From contig CAZTRE010000004.1 in the NCBI GenBank assembly GCA_964616405.1, positions 1-64,000 on the forward strand: DNA of 64,000 nucleotides. Direction: 5' to 3'. The notes under the pieces were generated by a model that did not search any database, had not been told where the DNA came from, and saw nothing but the letters and a program-made list of their open reading frames with translations. The translations under genes and the position numbers were made by a program. This DNA comes from JAEDES01 sp964616405. GTDB lineage: Bacteria > Bacillota_I > Bacilli_A > RF39 > UBA660. Below are positions 50,064-57,841 of this stretch, one piece after another. How positions within the stretch are numbered: the stretch's first letter is position 1; each line of letters begins with the position of its first letter.

Positions 50064-50092
50064 ATTATATCATTTCTAGTTAAAGAATGCAA
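50064..50092 (-). promoter_or_regulatory. Promoter of paralogue B
   Basis: Minus-strand TTGCAT (50087-50092), 17-base spacer ending AATGA, TATAAT (50064-50069), the same hexamers and spacing as paralogue A. An AATTGG...CCAATT hairpin with following T-run lies in the leader. Confidence 0.78.
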
Positions 50093-50105
50093 ATGATTTT
50101 CATTA

Positions 50106-51236
50106 CTAATCTAAATGATTATGAAGTTCCTGAAGAAATAAATCATCTGTCATTCCAGCTATAAAATCAATTACCATTCTTTTGGGGCTAGTATTATCTA
50201 AATACTTATCAACCTGACCATTTAAAAATATTTTATAAATTATACTATCTTTGTTATTATTTTTTATATCTAGAAGATAATCATTAAATAGTATATTCAT
50301 TCCCTTACGATAATATTCTTTATCATCAGAGGGCATACTTTTAGAATAAATTTGCTCGGTGTTAAAACGTTTTAAATCAAATAAAGCCTGATAAACATCT
50401 TGACTCATCTTAATATATGGTTTGCCTAAACTTTCTTTGATAATATTTAAAATTATGGTATTAATTATTTCTCTGTTAGTTGTGCCTAAAATTTTACTAA
50501 TATTTTCAGGTATATCTTCTCTCTTTATTTTTCCTAAAATTATTGCATCTTCGATATCACGTCCAATATAACCAACAATATCACTGATTCTGACAACGCA
50601 TCCTTCTAGTGTCATAGGACGTATTTTTTTAGAGATATTAACGTCTGTATAGGATGAGGTAAATTGTTCTAAAAATTCATCTTTAGTTTTATTCATTGGA
50701 ACATATTTATTAGAAAGCATTTCACCATTATGACACATTATACCATCTAAGACTTGAATGGATAAATTTAAACCTTGGCCATTGTTTTCAACAAGCATAG
50801 CTTCTCTTACACTTTGAATATTATGAGCAAAGCTCTCACCTAGCTCACGTTTAGAAATTTCATCTAAAAGATATTCTCCTTCATGACCTAAGGGAGTATG
50901 TCCAATGTCATGTCCTAGAGCGATTGCTTCAATTAAATCTTCATTTAAATTTAGAGCTCTACCAATAGTTCTAGCAACTTTACTAACTAATTGAACATGA
51001 AGCATACGTTTAGAGATATGATCATTTTCTTTGAAAGGAAAAACTTGTGTTTTGTCTATATAACGAGTATAACTTAGAGAATGAATTATTCTATCAATAT
51101 CTCTAAAGAAACTGGGACGAATATCAAAATCAGTTAATTCTTCTAAGCGAATGGCGGATGCACTTTTAGTAGCAAATTCGCTTAATGTTTCTTCTTTCTT
51201 TAAAAAATTTTTTCTTGCTTCTTCTAAATAAGACAT
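50106..51236 (-). CDS. HD-domain deoxynucleotide triphosphohydrolase (dGTPase-like)
   Basis: A 376-residue protein with the HD-domain metal-binding signature ALGHDIGHTPLGHEGE, preceded by SYTRYIDKTQVF and followed by an ISDIVGYIGRDIEDA block carrying the last Asp. This is the Dgt/SAMHD-type family that hydrolyses dNTPs to nucleoside and triphosphate. It is 12 bases downstream of trhP2 in the same direction. Substrate preference cannot be told from sequence. Confidence 0.88.
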   Translation of the reverse strand: MSYLEEARKNFLKKEETLSEFATKSASAIRLEELTDFDIRPSFFRDIDRIIHSLSYTRYIDKTQVFPFKENDHISKRMLHVQLVSKVARTIGRALNLNEDLIEAIALGHDIGHTPLGHEGEYLLDEISKRELGESFAHNIQSVREAMLVENNGQGLNLSIQVLDGIMCHNGEMLSNKYVPMNKTKDEFLEQFTSSYTDVNISKKIRPMTLEGCVVRISDIVGYIGRDIEDAIILGKIKREDIPENISKILGTTNREIINTIILNIIKESLGKPYIKMSQDVYQALFDLKRFNTEQIYSKSMPSDDKEYYRKGMNILFNDYLLDIKNNNKDSIIYKIFLNGQVDKYLDNTSPKRMVIDFIAGMTDDLFLQELHNHLD

Positions 51237-51248
51237 AGACTCCTCCCA

Positions 51249-52433
51249 CTAATCATGTTTTTTTATTAATCTAGCCATCGAATATGGTGGTAGTTCATGA
51301 TCAAACTTTAATTTTAATACTTGTTCTGGATGACGAGCAACTTCTAACTCATTCATGTTTTCATCATAAATATTTTCTACTGTATATTGGTATACTTCAC
51401 CATTTGGGGTAAAGAATTCTATTTCATCCAGTGGTTCAAAGTAGTTTCTTTCAACTAATATAACACATTTATTTTCTTTATCATAACCAGTTATTAACCC
51501 TAGATAATCTTGATTAGATATTTCTTGGCGACCGGTATAATATTGATCAGTTTCATCCGCTTCTTTTTCAAAGTAATGAGTTGAGACTTCGCGATTAGCA
51601 ACACGGCTTAGACGATATTCTAGTAGTTTGAACTTTTCTTCTGTTAAAGTATTAGCATAGATTGAATCAATTAATTCACGATAGGTACCTATAACAGTGG
51701 CGAGATAATATAGTGAACGCATACGGCCTTCAACTTTTAGGCTTTTAACATTAATATCAATTAGATCTTTTATATAACGAGCCATATTTAAATCTTTGGT
51801 GGCCATAGTAAACTTCTTCTCTTCACCTGTTTCAAAAGCAAAGCGACATACTTGTGAACAGCCACCACGATTAGCATCACGATTGGTAACATAATTTGAT
51901 AAAGCACATCTTCCACTAAAGCAAGTACACATTGCTCCATGCATAAAAACTTCAATATCAACTTTGGTTTTATCAATTATTTCTTTTATTTCTGTTTTTG
52001 ATAATTCACGGGCTAAAACTACACGATCAACGCCTTCTTCTTTAAAATATTCTACCGCAGCATAATTACTGGTAGAGTTTTGAGTTGATAAGTGAATTTC
52101 TACATTAGGGTAATTTGTTTTGATATGAGAAATAATAAATGGATCGCTGACAATAAGGGCGTCAATTCCTGCGGCTACTACTTCTTTTATATACTCTTCT
52201 ACTCCATCCATATCTTCATTATGAAAAACAATATTTAAAGTTAGATAGACCTTTTTACCTAGGGAGTGGGCAAAATCACAGCCTTCTTTGATTTCTGAAA
52301 GAGAAAAGTTAGTAGCATTAGCACGAAGACTATACTTTTGTCCACCAAAGTAGACCGCATCTGCGCCATAGGAAAGGGTTACTTTTAATCGCTCTAAGTC
52401 TCCTGCGGGAGATAATAATTCTATTTTAGACAT
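51249..52433 (-). CDS. trhP2: tRNA U34 hydroxylation protein TrhP2 (U32 family)
   Basis: A 394-residue U32-family protein: ELLSPAGDLERLKVTLSYGADAVYFGG start, then MHGAMCTCFSGRCALS and NRGGCSQVCRFAF, which supply clustered Cys for an Fe-S site. Order and size match B. subtilis YrrO (TrhP2), which with YrrN forms 5-hydroxyuridine at tRNA position 34. Older annotation as a collagenase-like peptidase is probably wrong. It overlaps trhP1 by 8 bases and the methyltransferase gene of the same pathway lies upstream. Confidence 0.87.
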   Translation of the reverse strand: MSKIELLSPAGDLERLKVTLSYGADAVYFGGQKYSLRANATNFSLSEIKEGCDFAHSLGKKVYLTLNIVFHNEDMDGVEEYIKEVVAAGIDALIVSDPFIISHIKTNYPNVEIHLSTQNSTSNYAAVEYFKEEGVDRVVLARELSKTEIKEIIDKTKVDIEVFMHGAMCTCFSGRCALSNYVTNRDANRGGCSQVCRFAFETGEEKKFTMATKDLNMARYIKDLIDINVKSLKVEGRMRSLYYLATVIGTYRELIDSIYANTLTEEKFKLLEYRLSRVANREVSTHYFEKEADETDQYYTGRQEISNQDYLGLITGYDKENKCVILVERNYFEPLDEIEFFTPNGEVYQYTVENIYDENMNELEVARHPEQVLKLKFDHELPPYSMARLIKKHD

Positions 52434-53286
52434 TTTTCTTCACCTGATATATGGTTTTTTTAAAAAAGAAGTTTGTTTTAGACCCTAGTTTTTTATATTT
52501 TTCAACATATTCCTCATCTTGACATGAATTTTTAATATATTTGTAAGTATCAATTAATACTTCTTTAAAAGTTTTCTCTTCTAAACCATACCCTCTCATA
52601 ATAATGTATTTTCCACCAGCATTGAATAAGTCTTTTATAACACCAGTTCCATTCATAATATCTTTTAGGAAGAAACTAGTTCCCTCTTTTTCCTCTGTTA
52701 ATTGATAAGTAGTATTGGTTACTTTTTCAATAACATCTACGGATTTCTTAGTCTCTTTATTTAGATCTTTGTAGTAATTAGTAATTAATTTTCTCTTAGA
52801 AAAAGCTACACTTGGTAATGATAAAACTTCTACCATTGGGGTCAACTTAGCATTTTTTATTATTTCAATAATTTCTTCTAAAGTTATCTCTTTACTTAGA
52901 AGAGCATATTTTACACCTTTATCATAATAATAATTACAGGTTTTATAGTTATTAACCATGTGAGTTTGACTCCAAATTAGATCTATTTTTAAACCTAAAT
53001 CCTTTTTTAATTTTAATATGGCTATATCGTAAAAGAAAATTCCCTTGATGTTTAATGTATCTAATTCTTTTAATATTTCTTTTAGTGGTTCAATATCATC
53101 ATTAAAGATATTCTTATTGATATTTATATAAATCTCTTTATCAGTTGATTTAGTTAAGTCTTTTATTTCAGCAAGTGTATAATAAACGGGACTTTGTATT
53201 GCATAATCTTGTAGAGATAAAATTAGACCATCTACGTTATCTAAATATAAATTATTTTTATTACTGGGTTCTATTATTAATTTCAT
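52426..53286 (-). CDS. trhP1: tRNA U34 hydroxylation protein TrhP1 (U32 family)
   Basis: A 286-residue shorter U32-type barrel without the Cys motif, starting MKLIIEPSNKNNLYLDNVDG. It has the family features LIWSQTHMVNNYKT and YALLSKEITLEEI. Position upstream of and overlapping trhP2, with trmR next, matches yrrM-yrrN-yrrO of B. subtilis. It probably acts as a partner of TrhP2. Two terminator-like hairpins separate it from trmR, so trhP1-trhP2-dNTPase may be a separate transcript. Confidence 0.83.
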   Translation of the reverse strand: MKLIIEPSNKNNLYLDNVDGLILSLQDYAIQSPVYYTLAEIKDLTKSTDKEIYININKNIFNDDIEPLKEILKELDTLNIKGIFFYDIAILKLKKDLGLKIDLIWSQTHMVNNYKTCNYYYDKGVKYALLSKEITLEEIIEIIKNAKLTPMVEVLSLPSVAFSKRKLITNYYKDLNKETKKSVDVIEKVTNTTYQLTEEKEGTSFFLKDIMNGTGVIKDLFNAGGKYIIMRGYGLEEKTFKEVLIDTYKYIKNSCQDEEYVEKYKKLGSKTNFFFKKTIYQVKKNV

Positions 53287-53322
53287 ACTCCACCTCGTAC
53301 ATATTATATACTAATAAATAAT

Positions 53323-53347
53323 AAAAAGAAAGAGATGCTTTCTTTTT
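53323..53347 (-). terminator. Hairpin between trmR and trhP1
   Basis: Minus-strand AAAAAGAAAG and CTTTCTTTTT form a perfect 10-bp stem with a 5-base loop, ending in T. It follows a second hairpin at 53369-53393. Confidence 0.65.
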
Positions 53348-53368
53348 AGACATTTAATAATTACAAAG

Positions 53369-53393
53369 AAAAAAATACTTAATTTCTTAAGTA
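53369..53393 (-). terminator. Terminator of trmR
   Basis: Minus-strand TACTTA and TAAGTA (53388-53393 and 53376-53381) flank a 6-base loop and are followed by TTTTTTT, right after the trmR stop. The stem is short and A/T-rich. Confidence 0.6.
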
Positions 53394-53394
53394 C

Positions 53395-53994
53395 TTAATC
53401 AATTGGTTTTGAAACAGCAATACCATCACCAATATTATAAAATGTAGTTTTAAATTTAGGATTTTCTTGAAGGTAGTCATGATATGCTTTAATCTTTTTG
53501 ACTAAGGCACGTAAATTTCGACTTGTAATCTCACTTGGATCTTTATCGACTAAACCATGAAAATGCATATTATCTGTAATAATAGTTCCGTTGGAACTAA
53601 GATTCTTCGAGAATTTTTCAAAGAATTTAATATTCTGAGCTTTCGCAGCGTCTATAAAAATTAAATCATATTCTCCATCTAAGTCAACTTCTAAAGCATC
53701 TTTATAAATCAAGTTAATTCTATTTTCTAATTTAAATTCCTTTACATTTTTTATCGCTTCTAGATATCTTTTTTCATCTCTTTCGATAGTGGTTATTTCA
53801 AGCTTTTCATCGGTTAAAGCCATTATTATAGCAGAATAACCAATGGCTGTTCCTATCTCAAGGATTCTTTTGATACTATTTTTTCTTATATAGTCCGTTA
53901 GGAACGTTATCCCTTCATTTGTCATTATTGGCACATTATTTTCCTCGGCATATGTTTTTATATCTTTTATAGCTGAGTAATAATCCATTACCAT
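53395..53994 (-). CDS. trmR: tRNA 5-hydroxyuridine methyltransferase TrmR
   Basis: A 199-residue class I SAM methyltransferase of the O-methyltransferase family. The SAM motif I is ILEIGTAIGYSAI, the acidic motif is YDLIFIDAAKAQ, and there is a C-terminal TTFYNIGDGIAVS. The context with trhP1/trhP2 identifies it as TrmR (YrrM), which turns ho5U34 into mo5U34. Start set at ATG 53994, six bases after AGGAGG; the ribosome site overlaps the last codons of mltG. An ATG immediately after AGGAGG is too close. Confidence 0.88.
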   Translation of the reverse strand: MVMDYYSAIKDIKTYAEENNVPIMTNEGITFLTDYIRKNSIKRILEIGTAIGYSAIIMALTDEKLEITTIERDEKRYLEAIKNVKEFKLENRINLIYKDALEVDLDGEYDLIFIDAAKAQNIKFFEKFSKNLSSNGTIITDNMHFHGLVDKDPSEITSRNLRALVKKIKAYHDYLQENPKFKTTFYNIGDGIAVSKPID

Positions 53995-55064
53995 ATCCAT
54001 CCTCCTGAATCTTTTATTTCTTTAACTTTTGCTTCGTGTTCTTTTAAAGTTTTCGTAAAATATATTTTACCATATTTATCAGCTACAAAGTATAAATATG
54101 TACTAGGGGTTGGCTCTATACTTGCTTCAATACTGGAACTTGATGGATTACTGATTGGCCCAACAGGCATTTTCCCTCTTAAGGATGTTGAACGAGTGTT
54201 ATATGGATTTACTGTCGCGAATTGTTGGGTTGTTAAATCCTTAGTCATTGGTAATTGAAGTGCATAATAACTAGTTGGATCACTGCCTAGATTGTCGCCA
54301 TTTTTTAGTCTGTTTTCGAAAACGCTAACAATTAACTTTCTATTTTCGGTATTTGTTCCTTCTATTTCAACAATTGAAGCCATCGTCATATAGTAATGAG
54401 GTTTAGTTTCAATTATAGTTTTATTTTTTGATAGGATTTTGTCTGTTTGATCAAGCAATGTTTCAATGATTGACTGAATACTCACATCTTTATTTTTAAA
54501 ATTATATGTATTGGGAGCAAGATATCCTTCTAATGGATAATAAATACTTGGGTTTAGGATTTCATCTGTTAGGAACCAGTACTTATTAATTAATTCTTGC
54601 ATATAAGTTTTGTCTTTCATAACCGCAATAACATCATCATAAGAATGATTAGTTTTTTCTGAGATAGCCGTTGCGTAATCTGTAATTCTTTGACCCTCTT
54701 TAAACGTTATTTTAATTACATCAGGATTATAACTATTACCAGTTACTAAAGACGAAACGATATCATCTAAAGACATTGATTGACTAAAGGTATAGGTTGA
54801 TGCTTTCATTGTACCTACTCTATTTATTTTTACATAAGCGGTAAAGAATAATTCATTCTTAATTAATTTCTTATTCTTTAAAATAGATCCTATTTGGTAT
54901 GCGTTAGCACCTGAAGGTATTACTACTTCAATATTTTCCTGACTTTTTTTATTAACTGGACCGCAAAGTATCATCCATCCTATAGCAAAACTAAATAATA
55001 TCACAGAGCCAATTATTAATAAAATTAATAACGGCTTAGCCTTTCTTTTCTTCTTTACTACCAT
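53988..55064 (-). CDS. mltG: Endolytic murein transglycosylase MltG
   Basis: A 358-residue protein with a basic N-terminus, one membrane helix (~12-32), and a YceG/MltG domain. Visible blocks are VVIPSGANAYQIGSILK (LysM-like subdomain), MASIVEIEGTNTENRKLI with the catalytic Glu, and YNTRSTSLRGKMPVGPISNPS. It cleaves nascent glycan strands outside the membrane and sets their length. Gene order yrzB-mltG-trmR is as in B. subtilis. Confidence 0.95.
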   Translation of the reverse strand: MVVKKKRKAKPLLILLIIGSVILFSFAIGWMILCGPVNKKSQENIEVVIPSGANAYQIGSILKNKKLIKNELFFTAYVKINRVGTMKASTYTFSQSMSLDDIVSSLVTGNSYNPDVIKITFKEGQRITDYATAISEKTNHSYDDVIAVMKDKTYMQELINKYWFLTDEILNPSIYYPLEGYLAPNTYNFKNKDVSIQSIIETLLDQTDKILSKNKTIIETKPHYYMTMASIVEIEGTNTENRKLIVSVFENRLKNGDNLGSDPTSYYALQLPMTKDLTTQQFATVNPYNTRSTSLRGKMPVGPISNPSSSSIEASIEPTPSTYLYFVADKYGKIYFTKTLKEHEAKVKEIKDSGGWIW

Positions 55065-55094
55065 TAAAAACCTCCGAGAAAAAATAAAGAGCTA

Positions 55095-55397
55095 TTATTG
55101 CTCGTTATTTTCTGTTTCTTCTTTATTTTCACCTTTTTGAATTTCTTCTTGTAATGTTGTAAGAATCGTTTCAATTAATTTCCATTCTTCATCAGTTTCA
55201 ATGGCTTCTAAACGTCCATTTTCATCATCTGGATAATAAACGGAAGCATATACTTCAACGTTTCCTTCTTCATCTCTTGAGTTATCTGTATAAGCAATGT
55301 AGTTTTTGTTTGTTTTGTCACTTTCGAATGTAAATAGTACGTCATATACTACTTCTTGTCCATTCTCATCTAACAAAGTAAATGTATTTTTTTGCAT
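55095..55397 (-). CDS. yrzB: YrzB (DUF1292) protein
   Basis: A 100-residue acidic DUF1292 protein with the pattern VYDVLFTFESDKTNKNYIAYT and VYASVYYPDD. It sits between ruvX and mltG, the canonical yrzB position. Function unknown. It is paralogous to the protein at 3061. A small GAGC/GCTC hairpin with T-run (55089-55103) overlaps its stop and may attenuate transcription into mltG. Confidence 0.9.
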   Translation of the reverse strand: MQKNTFTLLDENGQEVVYDVLFTFESDKTNKNYIAYTDNSRDEEGNVEVYASVYYPDDENGRLEAIETDEEWKLIETILTTLQEEIQKGENKEETENNEQ

Positions 55398-55399
55398 CT

Positions 55400-55816
55400 T
55401 TAATTTCCTTTCCTATCTAGATATGATTGTAATATTATAGTTGCCGCTACGCTATCAACAACCTTTTTTCTGTTTTTACGAGATACATTTCCCATAATAA
55501 GCATGTCGGTTGCACTCTTCGTAGTCAATCTTTCGTCTTGAAGATATACTGGAATTGAGACAAGTTTTTCTAGTTTTTCTTTGAACTCTAAACTTAACTG
55601 TCCTTTAGGACCAATAGTATTATTCATGTTTTTTGGAAAACCTAATACTATGGCACCAATGTTTAGTTCTTCTACTATTTGTTTTACTTCATTTAGTAAA
55701 CGATCATATTCCTCTTCATGTCTTATTGTTTTATAAGTAGAAGCAATGGTTCCAGTAGCATCACTTACGGCTATGCCTAAAGTTCTGCTTCCTAAATCTA
55801 ATCCTAAATATTTCAT
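55400..55816 (-). CDS. ruvX: RuvX/YqgF family Holliday-junction resolvase-like protein
   Basis: A 138-residue RNase H-fold protein: KYLGLDLGSRTLGIAVSD (first catalytic Asp), AIVLGFPKNMNNTIG, and VYLQDERLTT with conserved Glu/Asp. The YqgF/RuvX family acts in pre-16S rRNA processing and possibly recombination. It is 2 bases upstream of yrzB, and its ATG overlaps the TAA of ireB. Confidence 0.93.
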   Translation of the reverse strand: MKYLGLDLGSRTLGIAVSDATGTIASTYKTIRHEEEYDRLLNEVKQIVEELNIGAIVLGFPKNMNNTIGPKGQLSLEFKEKLEKLVSIPVYLQDERLTTKSATDMLIMGNVSRKNRKKVVDSVAATIILQSYLDRKGN

Positions 55817-56067
55817 TAGCTTTTTTTATTGAACTCCACTAATAATATTTCTATTATTTTAGCACGATCAATTTCTTGAATTTTATTTCTTGCATTTTTA
55901 TAACTTGAAATATATCCAGGATCTCCACTTATTAAATATCCAACAATTTGATTTACTGGATCATAGCCTCGTTCTTCTAACGCTTCATATACTTCTTTAA
56001 GTGTTAAACGAGTTATTTCAGCATCAAGTTCTTGAACTTTAAAAAGACTCGTATGTTCTTGTGACAT
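55816..56067 (-). CDS. ireB: IreB-family regulatory protein
   Basis: An 83-residue protein of the DUF965/IreB (YrzL) family, with ITRLTLKEVYEALEERGYDP, QIVGYLISGDPGYI and YKNARNKI. In Enterococcus IreB is phosphorylated by the PASTA kinase IreK and influences cell-wall stress responses. It is the first gene of the ireB-ruvX-yrzB-mltG group; alaS, its usual upstream neighbour, is absent from this window. Confidence 0.92.
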   Translation of the reverse strand: MSQEHTSLFKVQELDAEITRLTLKEVYEALEERGYDPVNQIVGYLISGDPGYISSYKNARNKIQEIDRAKIIEILLVEFNKKS

Positions 56068-56136
56068 ATAATCACCTCACTATAATACTTATATTTTAAT
56101 TTTACCATTATTTACTTTAAAATACAATAAATATAT

Positions 56137-57288
56137 TTAGGCCGCAACGACAAAAGCCATATAAATTGTAAAACCTAAGAATATTAAGGTTATTATCCAA
56201 CCATTAAGTCTTTCAAACCAACTACTTTTATTTTTAACACCTAAGGCCATTGTTACTAAAGCACCACCAATTAATCCACCAATATGCGCTGCATTATCAA
56301 CGCCTTGTACTACAAAACCTAAAACTAAGTTGACTATAATTAATGGGATAATTTGGCTTTTTAAGACATTTCCGAGATAAACACGATAGTGATATCCAAA
56401 ATATAGAAGTGAACCCATCAAACCAAAGATAGCTCCTGATGCCCCAACGGAAGCTGCATTACCATAGAAAGTAATGGAAAATAAACTTCCAAATAAAGCA
56501 CTAATAAAATAGATTATAGTAAATTTAAATTTTCCTAAGAAGCTTTCTAACTGACTACCAATTATATATAAAGCATAACAGTTAAAAGCTAAATGCATTA
56601 GACCGGAATGTAGAAAAGCTCCAGTTATTAAACGATAATATTGACCAGCTCTTACACTCGGACCATGAACACAAAAATCTAAAATCATACCTTGAGATTC
56701 TCCAAATAAATATGGAACAAAGTACATAATCAAATTAAAAGCAATTAAAAGATAAGTTATCATTGGGAATTTTGCTTTAAATACTTTTTCGATTTTTTTA
56801 GCATCTTCTTGATTGTGCTTATTAATGTCACCTGTTATCTTCATAAATAATTCAGCCCCTTTTTCTGTAAACTTTAGTTTTTTAGTTAAGTCTGGGAAAA
56901 TTTTAGTAATCATTTCATTTTTATTGATATCACTTTCCTCAGTTACTTTAATATATAGATTATTTGTTGTATTTTCTTCTTTTAAGTCTACATTATCATT
57001 TAAGTTTAAGAAGAAACTTGCAACATTCATATTGAATAATGACATTGTTTTTCTTTTGATTTTTCTCATAATCCTTTTAGTCTTAAATTTATCAAAATCA
57101 AATTGCTCATTATTGTGGATATATCCAGAGACAATACGAATCACCTGATAATCTTCATTTAAATTTTCTAACCAGATTTCATTTTCGACCCCTTGTAGGA
57201 TTATAGGATTATAGTTTTTTTCTGTGATGAAATAATGAAGAAGTTTCATTACCATTATATTTTTATCATCAAACATTACGTCTTCCAT
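56137..57288 (-). CDS. Rhomboid intramembrane serine protease
   Basis: A 383-residue protein. A cytoplasmic N-terminal domain (1-~170) precedes six or seven membrane helices. It has the rhomboid motifs SGLMHLAFNCYALY (His and Asn of the oxyanion region), GASGAIFGLMGS with the catalytic Ser, and NAAHIGGLIGGAL with the catalytic His. Overall layout resembles B. subtilis YqgP/GluP, which acts on membrane proteins and glucose export. AGGAGG precedes the ATG. It is divergent from the tspO-like gene. Confidence 0.93.
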   Translation of the reverse strand: MEDVMFDDKNIMVMKLLHYFITEKNYNPIILQGVENEIWLENLNEDYQVIRIVSGYIHNNEQFDFDKFKTKRIMRKIKRKTMSLFNMNVASFFLNLNDNVDLKEENTTNNLYIKVTEESDINKNEMITKIFPDLTKKLKFTEKGAELFMKITGDINKHNQEDAKKIEKVFKAKFPMITYLLIAFNLIMYFVPYLFGESQGMILDFCVHGPSVRAGQYYRLITGAFLHSGLMHLAFNCYALYIIGSQLESFLGKFKFTIIYFISALFGSLFSITFYGNAASVGASGAIFGLMGSLLYFGYHYRVYLGNVLKSQIIPLIIVNLVLGFVVQGVDNAAHIGGLIGGALVTMALGVKNKSSWFERLNGWIITLIFLGFTIYMAFVVAA

Positions 57289-57359
57289 ACGTTACCTCCT
57301 AAAATGCTAATATTATTATAATATAAAACATAAAATAAGAAAAGAGGAGAATACTTATC

Positions 57360-57815
57360 ATGAAAAAAATCTTTACATTTATCATTTTTTTATTACCTTG
57401 GTTTTTAGTTAATATAATTCCTGTTGATTATAATTATTACAGTACTATTAAACTACCTTGGTTTGCTCCACCTACTATATTTTATAGTATTAGTTGGACA
57501 ATTATTTATATTTTAATTGCCTGTAGTATGGTATGTTTATTAGAATCATATAAAATTAAAGCATTACCTACAACTTTTAAAATTATTTTACTTATTAATT
57601 ATTTGTTCAATCAAAGTTTTATTTTAGTTTTCTTTGGACTAAAAAGTAATTTCTTAGGATTTATCAGTTGTATAGGAACGTTACTTAGTACTTTGTTTTT
57701 AGTAAATGAATTATACAATTTAAAACCTAAGTGTAGTAAATATCTGATTCCATATATTATGATTAGTATATTTGCAGTTATTCTATCATTTTTGATTTAT
57801 ATTATGAATATATAA
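57360..57815 (+). CDS. TspO/MBR family membrane protein
   Basis: A 151-residue protein with five membrane helices and the TspO pattern: LPWFAPPTIFYSISWTIIYI and a NYLFNQSFILVFFGLKS segment equivalent to NxxWxxxFF. TspO proteins bind porphyrins or other hydrophobic ligands and modulate stress responses. It has fewer Trp than usual (three), so ligand binding may differ. It has a good AGAGGAG site and a bidirectional terminator after it. Confidence 0.87.
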   Translation: MKKIFTFIIFLLPWFLVNIIPVDYNYYSTIKLPWFAPPTIFYSISWTIIYILIACSMVCLLESYKIKALPTTFKIILLINYLFNQSFILVFFGLKSNFLGFISCIGTLLSTLFLVNELYNLKPKCSKYLIPYIMISIFAVILSFLIYIMNI

Positions 57816-57841
57816 AGACCTCAGAATAAATCTGAAGTCTT
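57815..57841 (+). terminator. Bidirectional terminator between tspO-like and kinase genes
   Basis: AAGAC-C-TCAGA pairs with TCTGA-A-GTCTT around ATAAA (ten pairs, one mismatch), followed by ATTTTA on the plus strand. It lies between the convergent genes and can end both. Confidence 0.8.
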
